A DNA stretch of 64,000 nt from Agarivorans sp. TSD2052. Lineage in GTDB: Bacteria; Pseudomonadota; Gammaproteobacteria; Enterobacterales; Celerinatantimonadaceae. The DNA lies in NCBI RefSeq assembly GCF_023238625.1, contig NZ_CP096670.1, positions 1,167,501 to 1,231,500 on the forward strand, given 5' to 3'. Position numbers and translations under genes: made by a program. Position 1 is the stretch's first letter. Every line of letters begins with the position of its first letter. The notes under the pieces are model-generated. The model was not told the origin of the DNA. It saw only the letters and a list, made by a program, of their open reading frames with translations, and did no database searches. Shown piece by piece: positions 52,176 to 60,383 of the stretch.

Positions 52176-53375
52176 ATGGACAGTCAGACAAAAAAGAATA
52201 ACCCTTTTTACTTTAACGGTAAGGTCGGGGAATATTTTGGTATATGGATCGTTAACGTTCTTCTTACCATTTTAACCTTAGGCATCTACTCTGCATGGGC
52301 CAAGGTTCGTAACAAACAATATTTTTATGGCAATACTGAATTAGCCGATGAGAGTTTTGAGTACCTAGCTAAACCTTTACAAATATTAGTGGGTCGGATC
52401 ATTGCTGTGGTTTTGCTGATCGCTTGGGCTACCTTACCTGCGGTGAGTGAGGCTGCAAGTGTCATTTTAGGTTTAGCCTTTGTAGCTTTGATGCCGGTTC
52501 TAGTGGTTAGAAATCTTCGCTTTGATTGCCGTGTTACTCGCTATCGCAATGTGCGTTTTAATTTCTCAGGGAGCTATGGCGGCGCCTATATGGCCTTGTT
52601 CGTGCTACCGGTATTGTATGTGCTTGGCTTCATGCTAGTGGTAAGTGCTGTGATATTCGTTAGTTCGTTAATTTCGCCGGTGGTCGCAGGTATTGTTGGT
52701 GTGGTTGTGGTGGGTTTAGGCGCAACTTACATGTATGCCTTAATGACCACTCAAATGAGCCGCTACGTATTGAATGGCTATCAGTGGGGTGAATTGCAGT
52801 TTATCGCTGAGATTGATGTTAACGCGGTATTTAAGGTGTTTTTGAAAGTGGCGGCGATAGGTTTATTGGCTACGCTGGTATTAATGTTGGCGCTCGCTGG
52901 CATCGCTTTTGCTGCCTTTAACGCTGACTTTAGTCAATTAGGTGGTGTGTTGATGCAATTAAGCCAAGGTGGTTTGCAGGATGCGCTCAGTTCTCAGACC
53001 GTTATTTTGGGTTTGTTAGCAGCTGTCTATTTAAGTTTCTTTTTGCTGGGTTGGTTTGTAACGGCATATCTGCAAGCTTGCTTAAGAAACTATCAATTTG
53101 GTCAAACAGAGCTAGATGGTCAGTTGTATATGAATTCTGAAGTAAAGCCATTGGCCTTTCTTGGGGTGATGCTAAGTAACATGCTGATATGTGTATTTTC
53201 TTTAGGTTTAGCCATTCCGCTGGCAAAAATTCGCATGGCTAAGTTCATCGCTGATGCTACCTCGGTAACTGGTGACATTACTCATATTGCTACACAAAAC
53301 CAGGTGAGTGATACCAAGGCCGCGATTGCTGATGAAGTCGCTGATGCCTTTAGTATTGAGATTGGCGTAATTTAA
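52176..53375 (+). CDS. YjgN family (DUF898) membrane protein
   Basis: The 399-residue protein begins 'FYFNGKVGEYFGIWIVNVLLTILTLGIYSAWAKVRNKQYFYGNTELADESFEYLAKP', the DUF898 hallmark. 'FLGWFVTAYLQACLRNYQFGQTELDGQLYMNSE' repeats the pattern in the second half, so the protein is an internal duplication with about eight membrane helices. The function is unknown. It is 5 bases from the M48 peptidase gene, a pairing seen in other gammaproteobacteria. Confidence 0.88.
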   Translation: MDSQTKKNNPFYFNGKVGEYFGIWIVNVLLTILTLGIYSAWAKVRNKQYFYGNTELADESFEYLAKPLQILVGRIIAVVLLIAWATLPAVSEAASVILGLAFVALMPVLVVRNLRFDCRVTRYRNVRFNFSGSYGGAYMALFVLPVLYVLGFMLVVSAVIFVSSLISPVVAGIVGVVVVGLGATYMYALMTTQMSRYVLNGYQWGELQFIAEIDVNAVFKVFLKVAAIGLLATLVLMLALAGIAFAAFNADFSQLGGVLMQLSQGGLQDALSSQTVILGLLAAVYLSFFLLGWFVTAYLQACLRNYQFGQTELDGQLYMNSEVKPLAFLGVMLSNMLICVFSLGLAIPLAKIRMAKFIADATSVTGDITHIATQNQVSDTKAAIADEVADAFSIEIGVI

Positions 53376-53380
53376 ACCTC

Positions 53381-54394
53381 ATGATTATTAGCGGAAAGGT
53401 ATTTGTTGCCAATAGTTCTTTAGTGAGCGTGGCACAGCTGCATTGTTCTGACGAAGGGTGGCTTCAACTTCAGCATGAACAAGGCTCTGTGCGCGCCAAG
53501 CTCTCCGAACTTGAGTTGTCAATGGCGATTGGTAATCAGCCGCGAGCGGTTAGCTTTAGCAATGGAGATCGCTTTGTTGCCGATCAGCCGCAACGGCTTA
53601 ATGCGTGGTTGGATAAACACGCTAAGCACTCTTTAGTTAAATATCTAGAGAGAAACCTATTGGTGATTATGTTTGCCGTTGTTTTTAGCTGTGGCGCTTT
53701 ATACTTAAGCATTGAGCAAGGTTTACCCCGCTTATCACAGTATTTGGCTGCTCATCTACCCGAAGCTATTGCATTGGAGTTAGGTGAGCGCACGCTTGCG
53801 CATTTAGAGTCTGTAGGCTTTGAGCCAAGCACTGTTGATCCCATCAAGCAGCAGCAAATCCAGCAACATTTTCAAGCCTTGGTGACTGGAATTGGCACCC
53901 TAAGCCCTGAACCACAGTTACTCTTTTACAAACTGGGTGAGGAAGCGAATGCCTTTACGCTCGCCAACGGTAGTATTATTGTCAGCGACCAACTGGTGGG
54001 CTTAATGCAACAGCCAGAACAGCTAAACGGTATTTTATTGCACGAACTGGCTCACGTTGCCAACAACGATGTGATGGCAAGTTTGGTGCGCTCTACCATT
54101 GTTAGTACTGCTGTTGTGTTGATGGTGGGGGATAGTAGCCTATTGGTTGATGGCTTAATGAGTGGTGCAGTACTTGGTTTAAGCTCTGGCTATTCACGAG
54201 AAGCTGAAACTCAGGCTGATTTATTTGCTTGCCAATGGAGCCATAAGTTAGGCTTGCCTCAGCAACAGCTGATGGCGGGTTATCAGGCCCTATTTGCGCA
54301 TGTAGAATCCGATATTCCTACTTGGATGAGTAGCCACCCTGGTGATGAAGAGCGATTGATGCGGCTTGAAAGTTGCGTTAAATCAAAGCAATAA
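53381..54394 (+). CDS. Membrane-bound M48 family metallopeptidase
   Basis: The 337-residue protein has an N-terminal beta-rich domain (about 1-85), one membrane helix (about 92-112, 'LLVIMFAVVFSCGALYLSI') and an M48 catalytic domain. The zinc motif HExxH is in 'GILLHELAHVANND', and a third ligand is in 'SREAETQADLFACQW'. 'FYKLGEEANAFTLANGSIIVSDQLV' precedes it, typical of M48 proteases that cut or monitor membrane proteins. It lies 5 bases after the YjgN gene, and a terminator follows. The partner may be its substrate. Confidence 0.92.
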   Translation: MIISGKVFVANSSLVSVAQLHCSDEGWLQLQHEQGSVRAKLSELELSMAIGNQPRAVSFSNGDRFVADQPQRLNAWLDKHAKHSLVKYLERNLLVIMFAVVFSCGALYLSIEQGLPRLSQYLAAHLPEAIALELGERTLAHLESVGFEPSTVDPIKQQQIQQHFQALVTGIGTLSPEPQLLFYKLGEEANAFTLANGSIIVSDQLVGLMQQPEQLNGILLHELAHVANNDVMASLVRSTIVSTAVVLMVGDSSLLVDGLMSGAVLGLSSGYSREAETQADLFACQWSHKLGLPQQQLMAGYQALFAHVESDIPTWMSSHPGDEERLMRLESCVKSKQ

Positions 54395-54498
54395 GGGGAT
54401 AAACGGCTAAAACTCGCTTTGCTTGCTCCATTTTTCTTCTGTGAACAGCCTAAGGGCCAGCTCGCGGTTTTGAATTAACCTGAAAAATTCTAAAATGC

Positions 54499-54522
54499 AG
54501 ATGGCCTCAGTGCCATCTTTTT
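54499..54522 (+). terminator. Rho-independent terminator of the yjgN/M48 unit
   Basis: AGATGGC pairs with GCCATCT (7 bp, CTCAGT loop), followed by TTTTTG. Confidence 0.78.
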
Positions 54523-54664
54523 GCGTTTAGGGTGCTGAAGTATTCGAATTGACCCGCAGTTCAGGTATATGATGTTTATTATATATTGCTGATATACCTT
54601 TTATTGGGTAGTTTTAGACTTGGCTAATATCTATAAGCATTACAATTCATGACAAGGACGTACT

Positions 54665-55180
54665 ATGAGTAAGTTGTGGTGTGCGCTTTTCGCACAGTTT
54701 TTATTGTTGGTGAGCTTTTGCTGTAACGCGGCATCTATTGCCAGTTATCCTGAAGATTGGCGCTCATGGCCGGTGGCTAATGTGAGTATGGTGCCAGGCA
54801 AGGATGTTGTTCTCCCAGAAGAAACCCCTTTATTTATTCAAGAAGCTGTAGCGGCTTATAATTGGATCAATGAGGGTAAAGGAACCAAGTTAACCACTTA
54901 TGTTCACCCCGATAAAATTGACCAATATGCCACTCACGGGCCCTACAGTGACGGCATTACTGTCGTTGGAGTCTATGAAACACCAGGGGTTGTGTTTGTT
55001 ACGGAGCACCTTGCCGGAGAACCTATTTACGGTACTTATGATACCAATGGCTTAGACATTAGTTCACAGCACCCTACTTTTGAACCTGAATTTTGCGGGC
55101 GCTGCCATACGGCCTACCAAGATATTTGTATCAATGGAACCTGTAGCGTGCCAGTTATCGACTTATTTGAAGATAAATAA
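54665..55180 (+). CDS. Periplasmic CxxCH haem protein, cytochrome P460/c'-beta-like
   Basis: The 171-residue protein has a signal peptide (about 1-23). One c-type haem site lies near the C-terminus, 'CGRCHTAY' (Cys144, Cys147, His148). The rest recalls cytochrome P460/c'-beta proteins: 'YPEDWRSWPVANVSMVPG' near the start and 'THGPYSDGITVVGVYE' in the middle. Two further Cys (DICINGTC) may form a disulfide. If right, it binds haem covalently and could bind NO or another small ligand. It is followed 6 bases later by a membrane diguanylate cyclase, so it may be that enzyme's sensor. The P460 link is by eye only. Confidence 0.7.
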   Translation: MSKLWCALFAQFLLLVSFCCNAASIASYPEDWRSWPVANVSMVPGKDVVLPEETPLFIQEAVAAYNWINEGKGTKLTTYVHPDKIDQYATHGPYSDGITVVGVYETPGVVFVTEHLAGEPIYGTYDTNGLDISSQHPTFEPEFCGRCHTAYQDICINGTCSVPVIDLFEDK

Positions 55181-55186
55181 GTTAAC

Positions 55187-56644
55187 GTGCCATTTATTGA
55201 CTTAGTTAATAAGCTCAAAATTGGCCAACTCCTACTAGCATCACATTTGGTGCTGGTTTTGTGGTTGGTATTAACGATGAGCTATAACCGATACCAAAGT
55301 GAATGGGATACTCGAATCTCACACGCTGTGTCGAGTGCGTTAAATGTGAGTAATGGCATTATTGATTTAGTTAGTCCCTCAGCCGCAGGGTTAAACTATA
55401 CCAACATTAAATTACAATCGGCTTTGGATTTGTATGCCGCCAGTGAAGACCTACTATATTTTGAAGTGGATGCTATCTCTGATTTTTCAGCGAAGCAATT
55501 TGCTTTTGCCTACGCTAAAGAGCTCGGTCAAGTATGGAAAACCAACATCAGTGATGCTGATATTGCTCAGCAAGAACAACAAATTCACAAGCTTCAGCAG
55601 CGGCTTTCAGCCAACGACTCTGACCAAGTTAAATTGGCGTTTCTATTAGGTCGTGCTCAAGAGCGTTTGCTGCGTTTTCACCTAGATCAAAAACATAAAC
55701 TCGATTTTGAGTTTGTCTATTCATTACCGCAAATAGAGTTAGGTGGGCATTTACTAGATTCAGATAATCAAAGAATGCTATTGCATTTGGCGTTGCGTAA
55801 CCAAAAAGGCGGCAGCATTTGGTTGTTTTTTGATGCCCAGCACCTTTTTAAGTTGCAACACGATATTCAAATGCAGTTAGTGAGAGAAGCCATGGTGGCA
55901 ATACTTTTTTCTGTGCTGCTTATTATGTGGGCAAGCTGGTGGATAGTGAAGCCGATTAAGCGTCTCGCTGAGTCAATGAGTGGCGATGTGGCAGATATTA
56001 ATTTGTCCGGCATGACTGAGCTGACTCGGAAGGATGAATTAGGGGTTTTAGCTCGGCGTTTTGACTTAATGGTTAAGCGAGTGCAAGGGCAAATGGTAGA
56101 GCTGGAGCAACGCTCCTCTTTGGATCCTCTGACTAAGCTAGGCTCACGTTTTCTTTTTGAAAAACGTGCACCCAGTTATCTCAAGCAAGCATCCAGAAGC
56201 AACAGTTGCGTGGGTTTTTTGATTTGTGACCTCGATAATTTTAAAGCTTATAACGACGGCCTAGGCCACCCAGAGGGCGACAGTGTTTTGCGTAGGGTGG
56301 GGCTGAGTATTCAATCTACCATGCGTCGTGCCAGTGATATGGCTTTTCGCTTAGGCGGAGAGGAGTTTGTCATTCTTCTACAAACGCAAAATATTGAAGA
56401 CATTCAACAAATGGCTATGCAGCTTTGTCAGCAATTGGAAGGCTTAGAAATCATTCACCCCAAGAATCCGCCTTTTGACGTAGTGACTATGTCTATTGGT
56501 GTTGCCTTTGTTGACGCTGATGACTTGCCTAGCGTAAGCAGTATTGATCCGCTTTATCAGATGGCTGATGAAGCCTTATATCGAGCAAAATCTGCAGGCC
56601 GTAATGCGATAGAAATGAAGCAATGGGTACCAACTAATGAATAG
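55187..56644 (+). CDS. Membrane diguanylate cyclase with periplasmic sensor domain
   Basis: It starts at GTG 55187 (MPFIDLVNKLKIGQLLLASH). Two membrane helices (about 14-32 and 226-248) enclose a periplasmic domain of about 190 residues, rich in Gln and with no recognised family. A HAMP-like linker (about 250-305, 'KPIKRLAESMSG') leads into the GGDEF domain (about 315-480). The active motif is GGEEF in 'MAFRLGGEEFVILL'. The inhibitory I-site RASD sits five residues before it, so feedback by c-di-GMP is likely. The 6-bp gap to the CxxCH gene argues for a shared function. Confidence 0.93.
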   Translation: MPFIDLVNKLKIGQLLLASHLVLVLWLVLTMSYNRYQSEWDTRISHAVSSALNVSNGIIDLVSPSAAGLNYTNIKLQSALDLYAASEDLLYFEVDAISDFSAKQFAFAYAKELGQVWKTNISDADIAQQEQQIHKLQQRLSANDSDQVKLAFLLGRAQERLLRFHLDQKHKLDFEFVYSLPQIELGGHLLDSDNQRMLLHLALRNQKGGSIWLFFDAQHLFKLQHDIQMQLVREAMVAILFSVLLIMWASWWIVKPIKRLAESMSGDVADINLSGMTELTRKDELGVLARRFDLMVKRVQGQMVELEQRSSLDPLTKLGSRFLFEKRAPSYLKQASRSNSCVGFLICDLDNFKAYNDGLGHPEGDSVLRRVGLSIQSTMRRASDMAFRLGGEEFVILLQTQNIEDIQQMAMQLCQQLEGLEIIHPKNPPFDVVTMSIGVAFVDADDLPSVSSIDPLYQMADEALYRAKSAGRNAIEMKQWVPTNE

Positions 56645-56656
56645 GGAAATTCAACA

Positions 56657-58120
56657 ATGAAAACAGTAAAGCCGCAAACTCGCTTGTGGATTGACAGTGA
56701 TATCACTTTAGGTAAAAAGAATAGTCCGGTCAGTTACTGTGATGTGGATGATGGCTACGCTATTGCGGCTTTGTTGCGTTCAGTTGAAGTTGATGTGGTC
56801 GGTATTAGTTCTACTTTGGGAAATACCAATGATATTGCCATCTCTACTCAAGTGGCGACGGATTTTATTCATCGTTTTGGCCCAAATAGTGTGGTGGTAA
56901 GTCGCGGGGCTAGTGCGCCTCTAGGAGAAGGGAGTCAGTCGGTACCGGATGGAGTGAAAGCGATGGCTGCTGCGCTTGAAGAGGGGAATATGAGTATTAT
57001 TGGTATTGGCGCCGCCACCAATATTGCATTGTTGGTTAAGCATTACCCCCAGCTGTTGAGCAAGATTGATGAACTGGTATTACTGGCTGGTAGGCGCAGT
57101 ATTGACCAGCACTTTATTTCTGGGCATCATCAGCCAAAGCCTTTCAGAGATCTCAACTTTGAAGCGGATGTTAGCGCCTATAAAGTGCTACTAGATAGTC
57201 CATTATCGATAACGTTGGTGCCTTACGAAGCCTGCAATTCGTTTTGGATTAAACAACATGACTTATTAGCGATGCTTAATACCAGTCAAGTAGCCGGCTA
57301 TTTAGCTAAAAAATCTGAGCCTTGGTTATTAGAGTGGGAGCTGGTGTTTGGCGCCGCTGGCTTTAATCCTTTTGATTTGATCGCTGCAGCTTACGTGATT
57401 AACGCGGCTTGGTTTAGCGCTGAGCAATGGGATGTAGAAATAGTATCAGGCCCTAGTGATACTGAAAAAGGACAAGATAAAGACTACCTCATTTGTTCTG
57501 AAGCGGTTAATAGCGGTCGTGCTGTTCGCTATTGCACAAGTATTTCTGAGCAAAGTAAACCGCTCCTCTTAGACCGGATTAAAGCGCATGATATGCAGCA
57601 TTTTGTTTTGGGCATGTCACACATCAACATCATAGTGGATGACATTGCAAAGGCGACTGCGTTTTATCAATCAGCTTTAGGCTTTGAGTTGGCCAGAGAC
57701 CCTCAGGGTGAGCTAATGGATTATCAACACGTCACCATGAGCAGCTTCGCCCTAGATGCGGGATTAAGTGATGGCAAGGTGGATGTTGATGTACGTTTCT
57801 TAAAACACCCTCAAGCAGGGATGTACTTGGAATTAATGCATTATCGTTACCCCAAAGGGGCTCAGCAGTTGCCGGTACAGCCAAAAACCTATGATTTAGG
57901 TGGCCCTAGGCATGTGGCTATGGAGGTGAGTAACTGCAATGAAGTCTTTAAATACCTAAAGCAGCAGCCGGGTGTTCGCATGATTAATCCCGCCGATGAT
58001 TACCACCCAGATAAGCTAGATGGATTCCCGATTACCTTTTTCTATTGGATTGACCCCTACGGCGTGCAGTGGGAAATGGAAGAAGGCCGGCAGGTAGGCT
58101 TGTCACGCAGTATCGTATAG
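56657..58120 (+). CDS. Nucleoside hydrolase-glyoxalase/VOC fusion protein
   Basis: Residues about 1-315 form an IU-type nucleoside hydrolase. Asp13, Asp15, Asp29, Asp31 and Asp32 lie in 'WIDSDITLGK...YCDVDDGYAI', with 'IGIGAATNIALLVKHYP' and 'DLNFEADVSAYKVLLDSPLSITLVPYE'. In the C-terminal catalytic region 'AAGFNPFDLIAAAYVIN' stands where most members have His-Asp. Residues about 320-480 form a VOC domain with all four metal-ligand positions (His322, Glu392, His419, Glu473 in 'QWEMEEG'). I know of no standard enzyme with this fusion. Possible activities are N-ribosyl cleavage followed by lyase or isomerase action on the released product. It starts 12 bases after the cyclase gene, so it belongs to the same unit. 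Confidence 0.82.
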   Translation: MKTVKPQTRLWIDSDITLGKKNSPVSYCDVDDGYAIAALLRSVEVDVVGISSTLGNTNDIAISTQVATDFIHRFGPNSVVVSRGASAPLGEGSQSVPDGVKAMAAALEEGNMSIIGIGAATNIALLVKHYPQLLSKIDELVLLAGRRSIDQHFISGHHQPKPFRDLNFEADVSAYKVLLDSPLSITLVPYEACNSFWIKQHDLLAMLNTSQVAGYLAKKSEPWLLEWELVFGAAGFNPFDLIAAAYVINAAWFSAEQWDVEIVSGPSDTEKGQDKDYLICSEAVNSGRAVRYCTSISEQSKPLLLDRIKAHDMQHFVLGMSHINIIVDDIAKATAFYQSALGFELARDPQGELMDYQHVTMSSFALDAGLSDGKVDVDVRFLKHPQAGMYLELMHYRYPKGAQQLPVQPKTYDLGGPRHVAMEVSNCNEVFKYLKQQPGVRMINPADDYHPDKLDGFPITFFYWIDPYGVQWEMEEGRQVGLSRSIV

Positions 58121-58128
58121 AGGCTTTT

Positions 58129-58161
58129 CAATGAATGCTGAATAGTATTCAGCATTCATTG
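58129..58161. terminator. Long palindrome between convergent genes
   Basis: A 15-bp perfect stem (CAATGAATGCTGAAT / ATTCAGCATTCATTG) has a 3-nt loop. It lacks a T-run but is well placed between the fusion-gene stop and the malE-like stop. Confidence 0.6.
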
Positions 58162-58169
58162 ATATAAAA

Positions 58170-59348
58170 TTAGCGAATTATCCTTTTGGCGGCCGCATTT
58201 AGCGCACTTTCAACACCTTGCCTACCGGTCGTAATATTGGTTAGAGTAGTGGCCATCGCTGCCCAAAACTTGCCCATGGCAGCAGCATTCGGCATTGGCT
58301 CCCCTTGGGCGGCACTGGCGTAAACGGCTTGCACTTTAGGATTGTCGGCCAGTTCATTTTGTAACTGTAAATTGGCCATTGCACCTAAGTCGCCACTGGT
58401 AAATAGTAAGCGTTGATTGTCTACGGTCATCAGATAGTAATTGAGAAACTCATCGACTAATTGGCGGTTTGTTGTCGCGCTATTCACTACCGCACTCCAA
58501 ATACCGACAAAAGCTTTAGCGGGTTTGCCATTTATCTGCGGAAGCGGGGCTACACCAAAGTCCATGCCCACACTCTTTAATTCATCCCAGTACCATGGGC
58601 CATTAATCACCATCGCCACTTCTCCCTTAACAAACTTTGCGTCCATTATTGAGTAATCGGCGTTGCGCGGCATAATTTGTTGATCAAGCATTCTTTTTAA
58701 TAGGTGGCCGGCATACATCGCACTAGGGTGGTTAACACCCGTGTCCTTTACGTTGTATTGCTCGCCTTGTTTCGCAAAAACGTAAGCGCCGTCGGCAGCG
58801 AGTAGTGGCCAAGTGTAGTAAGTATTGTTGTAGTCCCACAGGATAGCTTTACTTTGATGTTGCTCTTGGAGTTGCAGATCTAAGGCAAAAATCTCTTCAA
58901 AAGACTTAGGCGGTTGGCTAATTAAAGCTTTGTTATAAATAAGGCTAATCGCCTCCACGCCGATTGGGTAACCGTAAATCTTACCCTCTACTTTGACCGC
59001 GTCCCAAGCATAACCTACGGCTGAATCTATTAGGGTTTGGCTAGGGCGTAATTCACTGATTAAGCCTGCGTTAGCCCAGTCACCTATGCGATCATGTGGC
59101 CAAAATATTACATCTGGACCTTCCCCGTTGCGGGCTTGAATCTCAAAATTTCCGGTAATGTCTACTGGGCGCTTTACGTCAACATTTACCCCTGTGTTTT
59201 TAGTGAATTGTTCGGCAATTAGCTGCATTTGCGAGTGGCTTTTACCGGTCCAAATAGTGAGGCTTGGCTCTACAGATTCAGCGTAACTTGGCGCACTTAA
59301 CACACTCATTAGCAATGTTAGTGCAAGGCTTGTCTTCCGTGTTTTCAT
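58170..59348 (-). CDS. malE: Maltose-type extracellular solute-binding protein
   Basis: The signal peptide (about 1-23, ending SYA) is followed by 'LTIWTGKSHSQMQLIAEQFTKNTGVNVDVKRPVDITGNFEIQARNGEGPDVIFWPHDRIGDWANAGLISEL', the MalE opening. 'GYPIGVEAISLIYNKALI', 'AMVINGPWYWDEL' and 'MPNAAAMGKFWAAMATTLTNI' confirm the family. At 392 residues it has the expected length. The matching MalF, MalG and MalK genes are not nearby, so this is an orphan binding protein. The gene symbol is by family resemblance; the sugar is not certain. Confidence 0.88.
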   Translation of the reverse strand: MKTRKTSLALTLLMSVLSAPSYAESVEPSLTIWTGKSHSQMQLIAEQFTKNTGVNVDVKRPVDITGNFEIQARNGEGPDVIFWPHDRIGDWANAGLISELRPSQTLIDSAVGYAWDAVKVEGKIYGYPIGVEAISLIYNKALISQPPKSFEEIFALDLQLQEQHQSKAILWDYNNTYYTWPLLAADGAYVFAKQGEQYNVKDTGVNHPSAMYAGHLLKRMLDQQIMPRNADYSIMDAKFVKGEVAMVINGPWYWDELKSVGMDFGVAPLPQINGKPAKAFVGIWSAVVNSATTNRQLVDEFLNYYLMTVDNQRLLFTSGDLGAMANLQLQNELADNPKVQAVYASAAQGEPMPNAAAMGKFWAAMATTLTNITTGRQGVESALNAAAKRIIR

Positions 59349-59575
59349 TTTTATATTATCCCAATAACTTGCATCACCAGCATTGAAAAATCATTCGCTT
59401 ATTGCAATAAAGGTAAGTGCGACAATTGAGCTTAATCACAATCAATAACAAGTGCTTAGTAAAAATGAGAGATAAAACCTAATAGAGGCTAATTGACTAA
59501 ACCTTGAGTTGAAGATGTGTAGAGAGCAGTAGCCAGTTTGGACAAAGAGACCTTACGGAGAGTGAATACGTATTT

Positions 59576-59851
59576 TTACCTTCGCTCGCAAGATGTACAG
59601 CCACGGCAAGCCGAACGAGTATGTTTATCTATCCGCCCACGTTGAATCTTACAGTAGGCATTCTTTAACGCGCGGCGTGCTGTGAACCAGTCATCGGCTT
59701 TGCTCAGTATCAGATTGCCATTGAAGTGTTTAACTAAAGGTTCGCGATATTGATTGATAAAGCCATTATCGAAATCTATTTCGAAAAAGTGCAGCGCTTG
59801 TTCAATACAGGTAAAGTTTTCGATCACCTGCTTTATGTCGGTATTGGCCAT
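59576..59851 (-). CDS. NifW-like small protein with Cys-rich tail
   Basis: ATG 59851 follows TTGGAG. The 91 residues include 'ALHFFEIDFDNGFINQYREPLVKHFNGNL', which recalls the NifW nitrogenase-protective protein (FFxVxYDxxxVxxxRxHILxxF), and 'RRALKNAYCKIQRGRIDKHTRSACRGCTSC', a basic Cys-containing tail with CRGCTSC. No nitrogenase genes are in the window, so a nif role is not supported here. The NifW link is weak-to-moderate by eye. Confidence 0.65.
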   Translation of the reverse strand: MANTDIKQVIENFTCIEQALHFFEIDFDNGFINQYREPLVKHFNGNLILSKADDWFTARRALKNAYCKIQRGRIDKHTRSACRGCTSCERR

Positions 59852-60383
59852 CTAATACTCCAATTCAGGGGCTTAAAGCTTATCAAAATAGGCGAGGCAT
59901 TTGTTGATATGGCGTAAGGCGAGGTGCATTTTTCTGAAGAGAAAATAAAAAGCGATAGGCAAACCCTCAAACAAGGTGTTAAAAAACATGACACTATATT
60001 TCACTGTAAGCATTTAGCTATTTCAGCCATTTGGTGATGTTAATAGAGCATATTTATTACTAACGAAGTTTATAAGATCAAACTCTTAAACTAGGGTGCT
60101 GATAGTCTTGTTAGCGTTTATTACTGGAAGTTTTTGAAAAACGGCTGGCTTATTAGCTAAAAGCTAAAAATGATCACGAACTGACTGTCTAGAAAAAAAC
60201 TGTTTAGTGTGGTTAATCCCTCTTTTTTCATATAACTCTCTAAGTTACTAATTTAACTAATTATATTGAACTTGCTGGGCGCTTTTCTATGGGGCATCAC
60301 GCAGTGGTATTGTCATTCTCCTTCACTTTGGTTCGGTTATTGCTATCTTTTAATGTATACCTAGCTTAGCAATAGAGGTAGTT
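59852..60383. other. Long intergenic stretch upstream of the GAF-GGDEF gene
   Basis: About 530 AT-rich bases contain no firm gene. A 38-codon minus frame (59873-59989, MFFNTLFEGLPIAFYFLFRK...) ends 21 bases before the NifW-like start. It lacks an SD and may be chance or a leader peptide. Confidence 0.4.
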
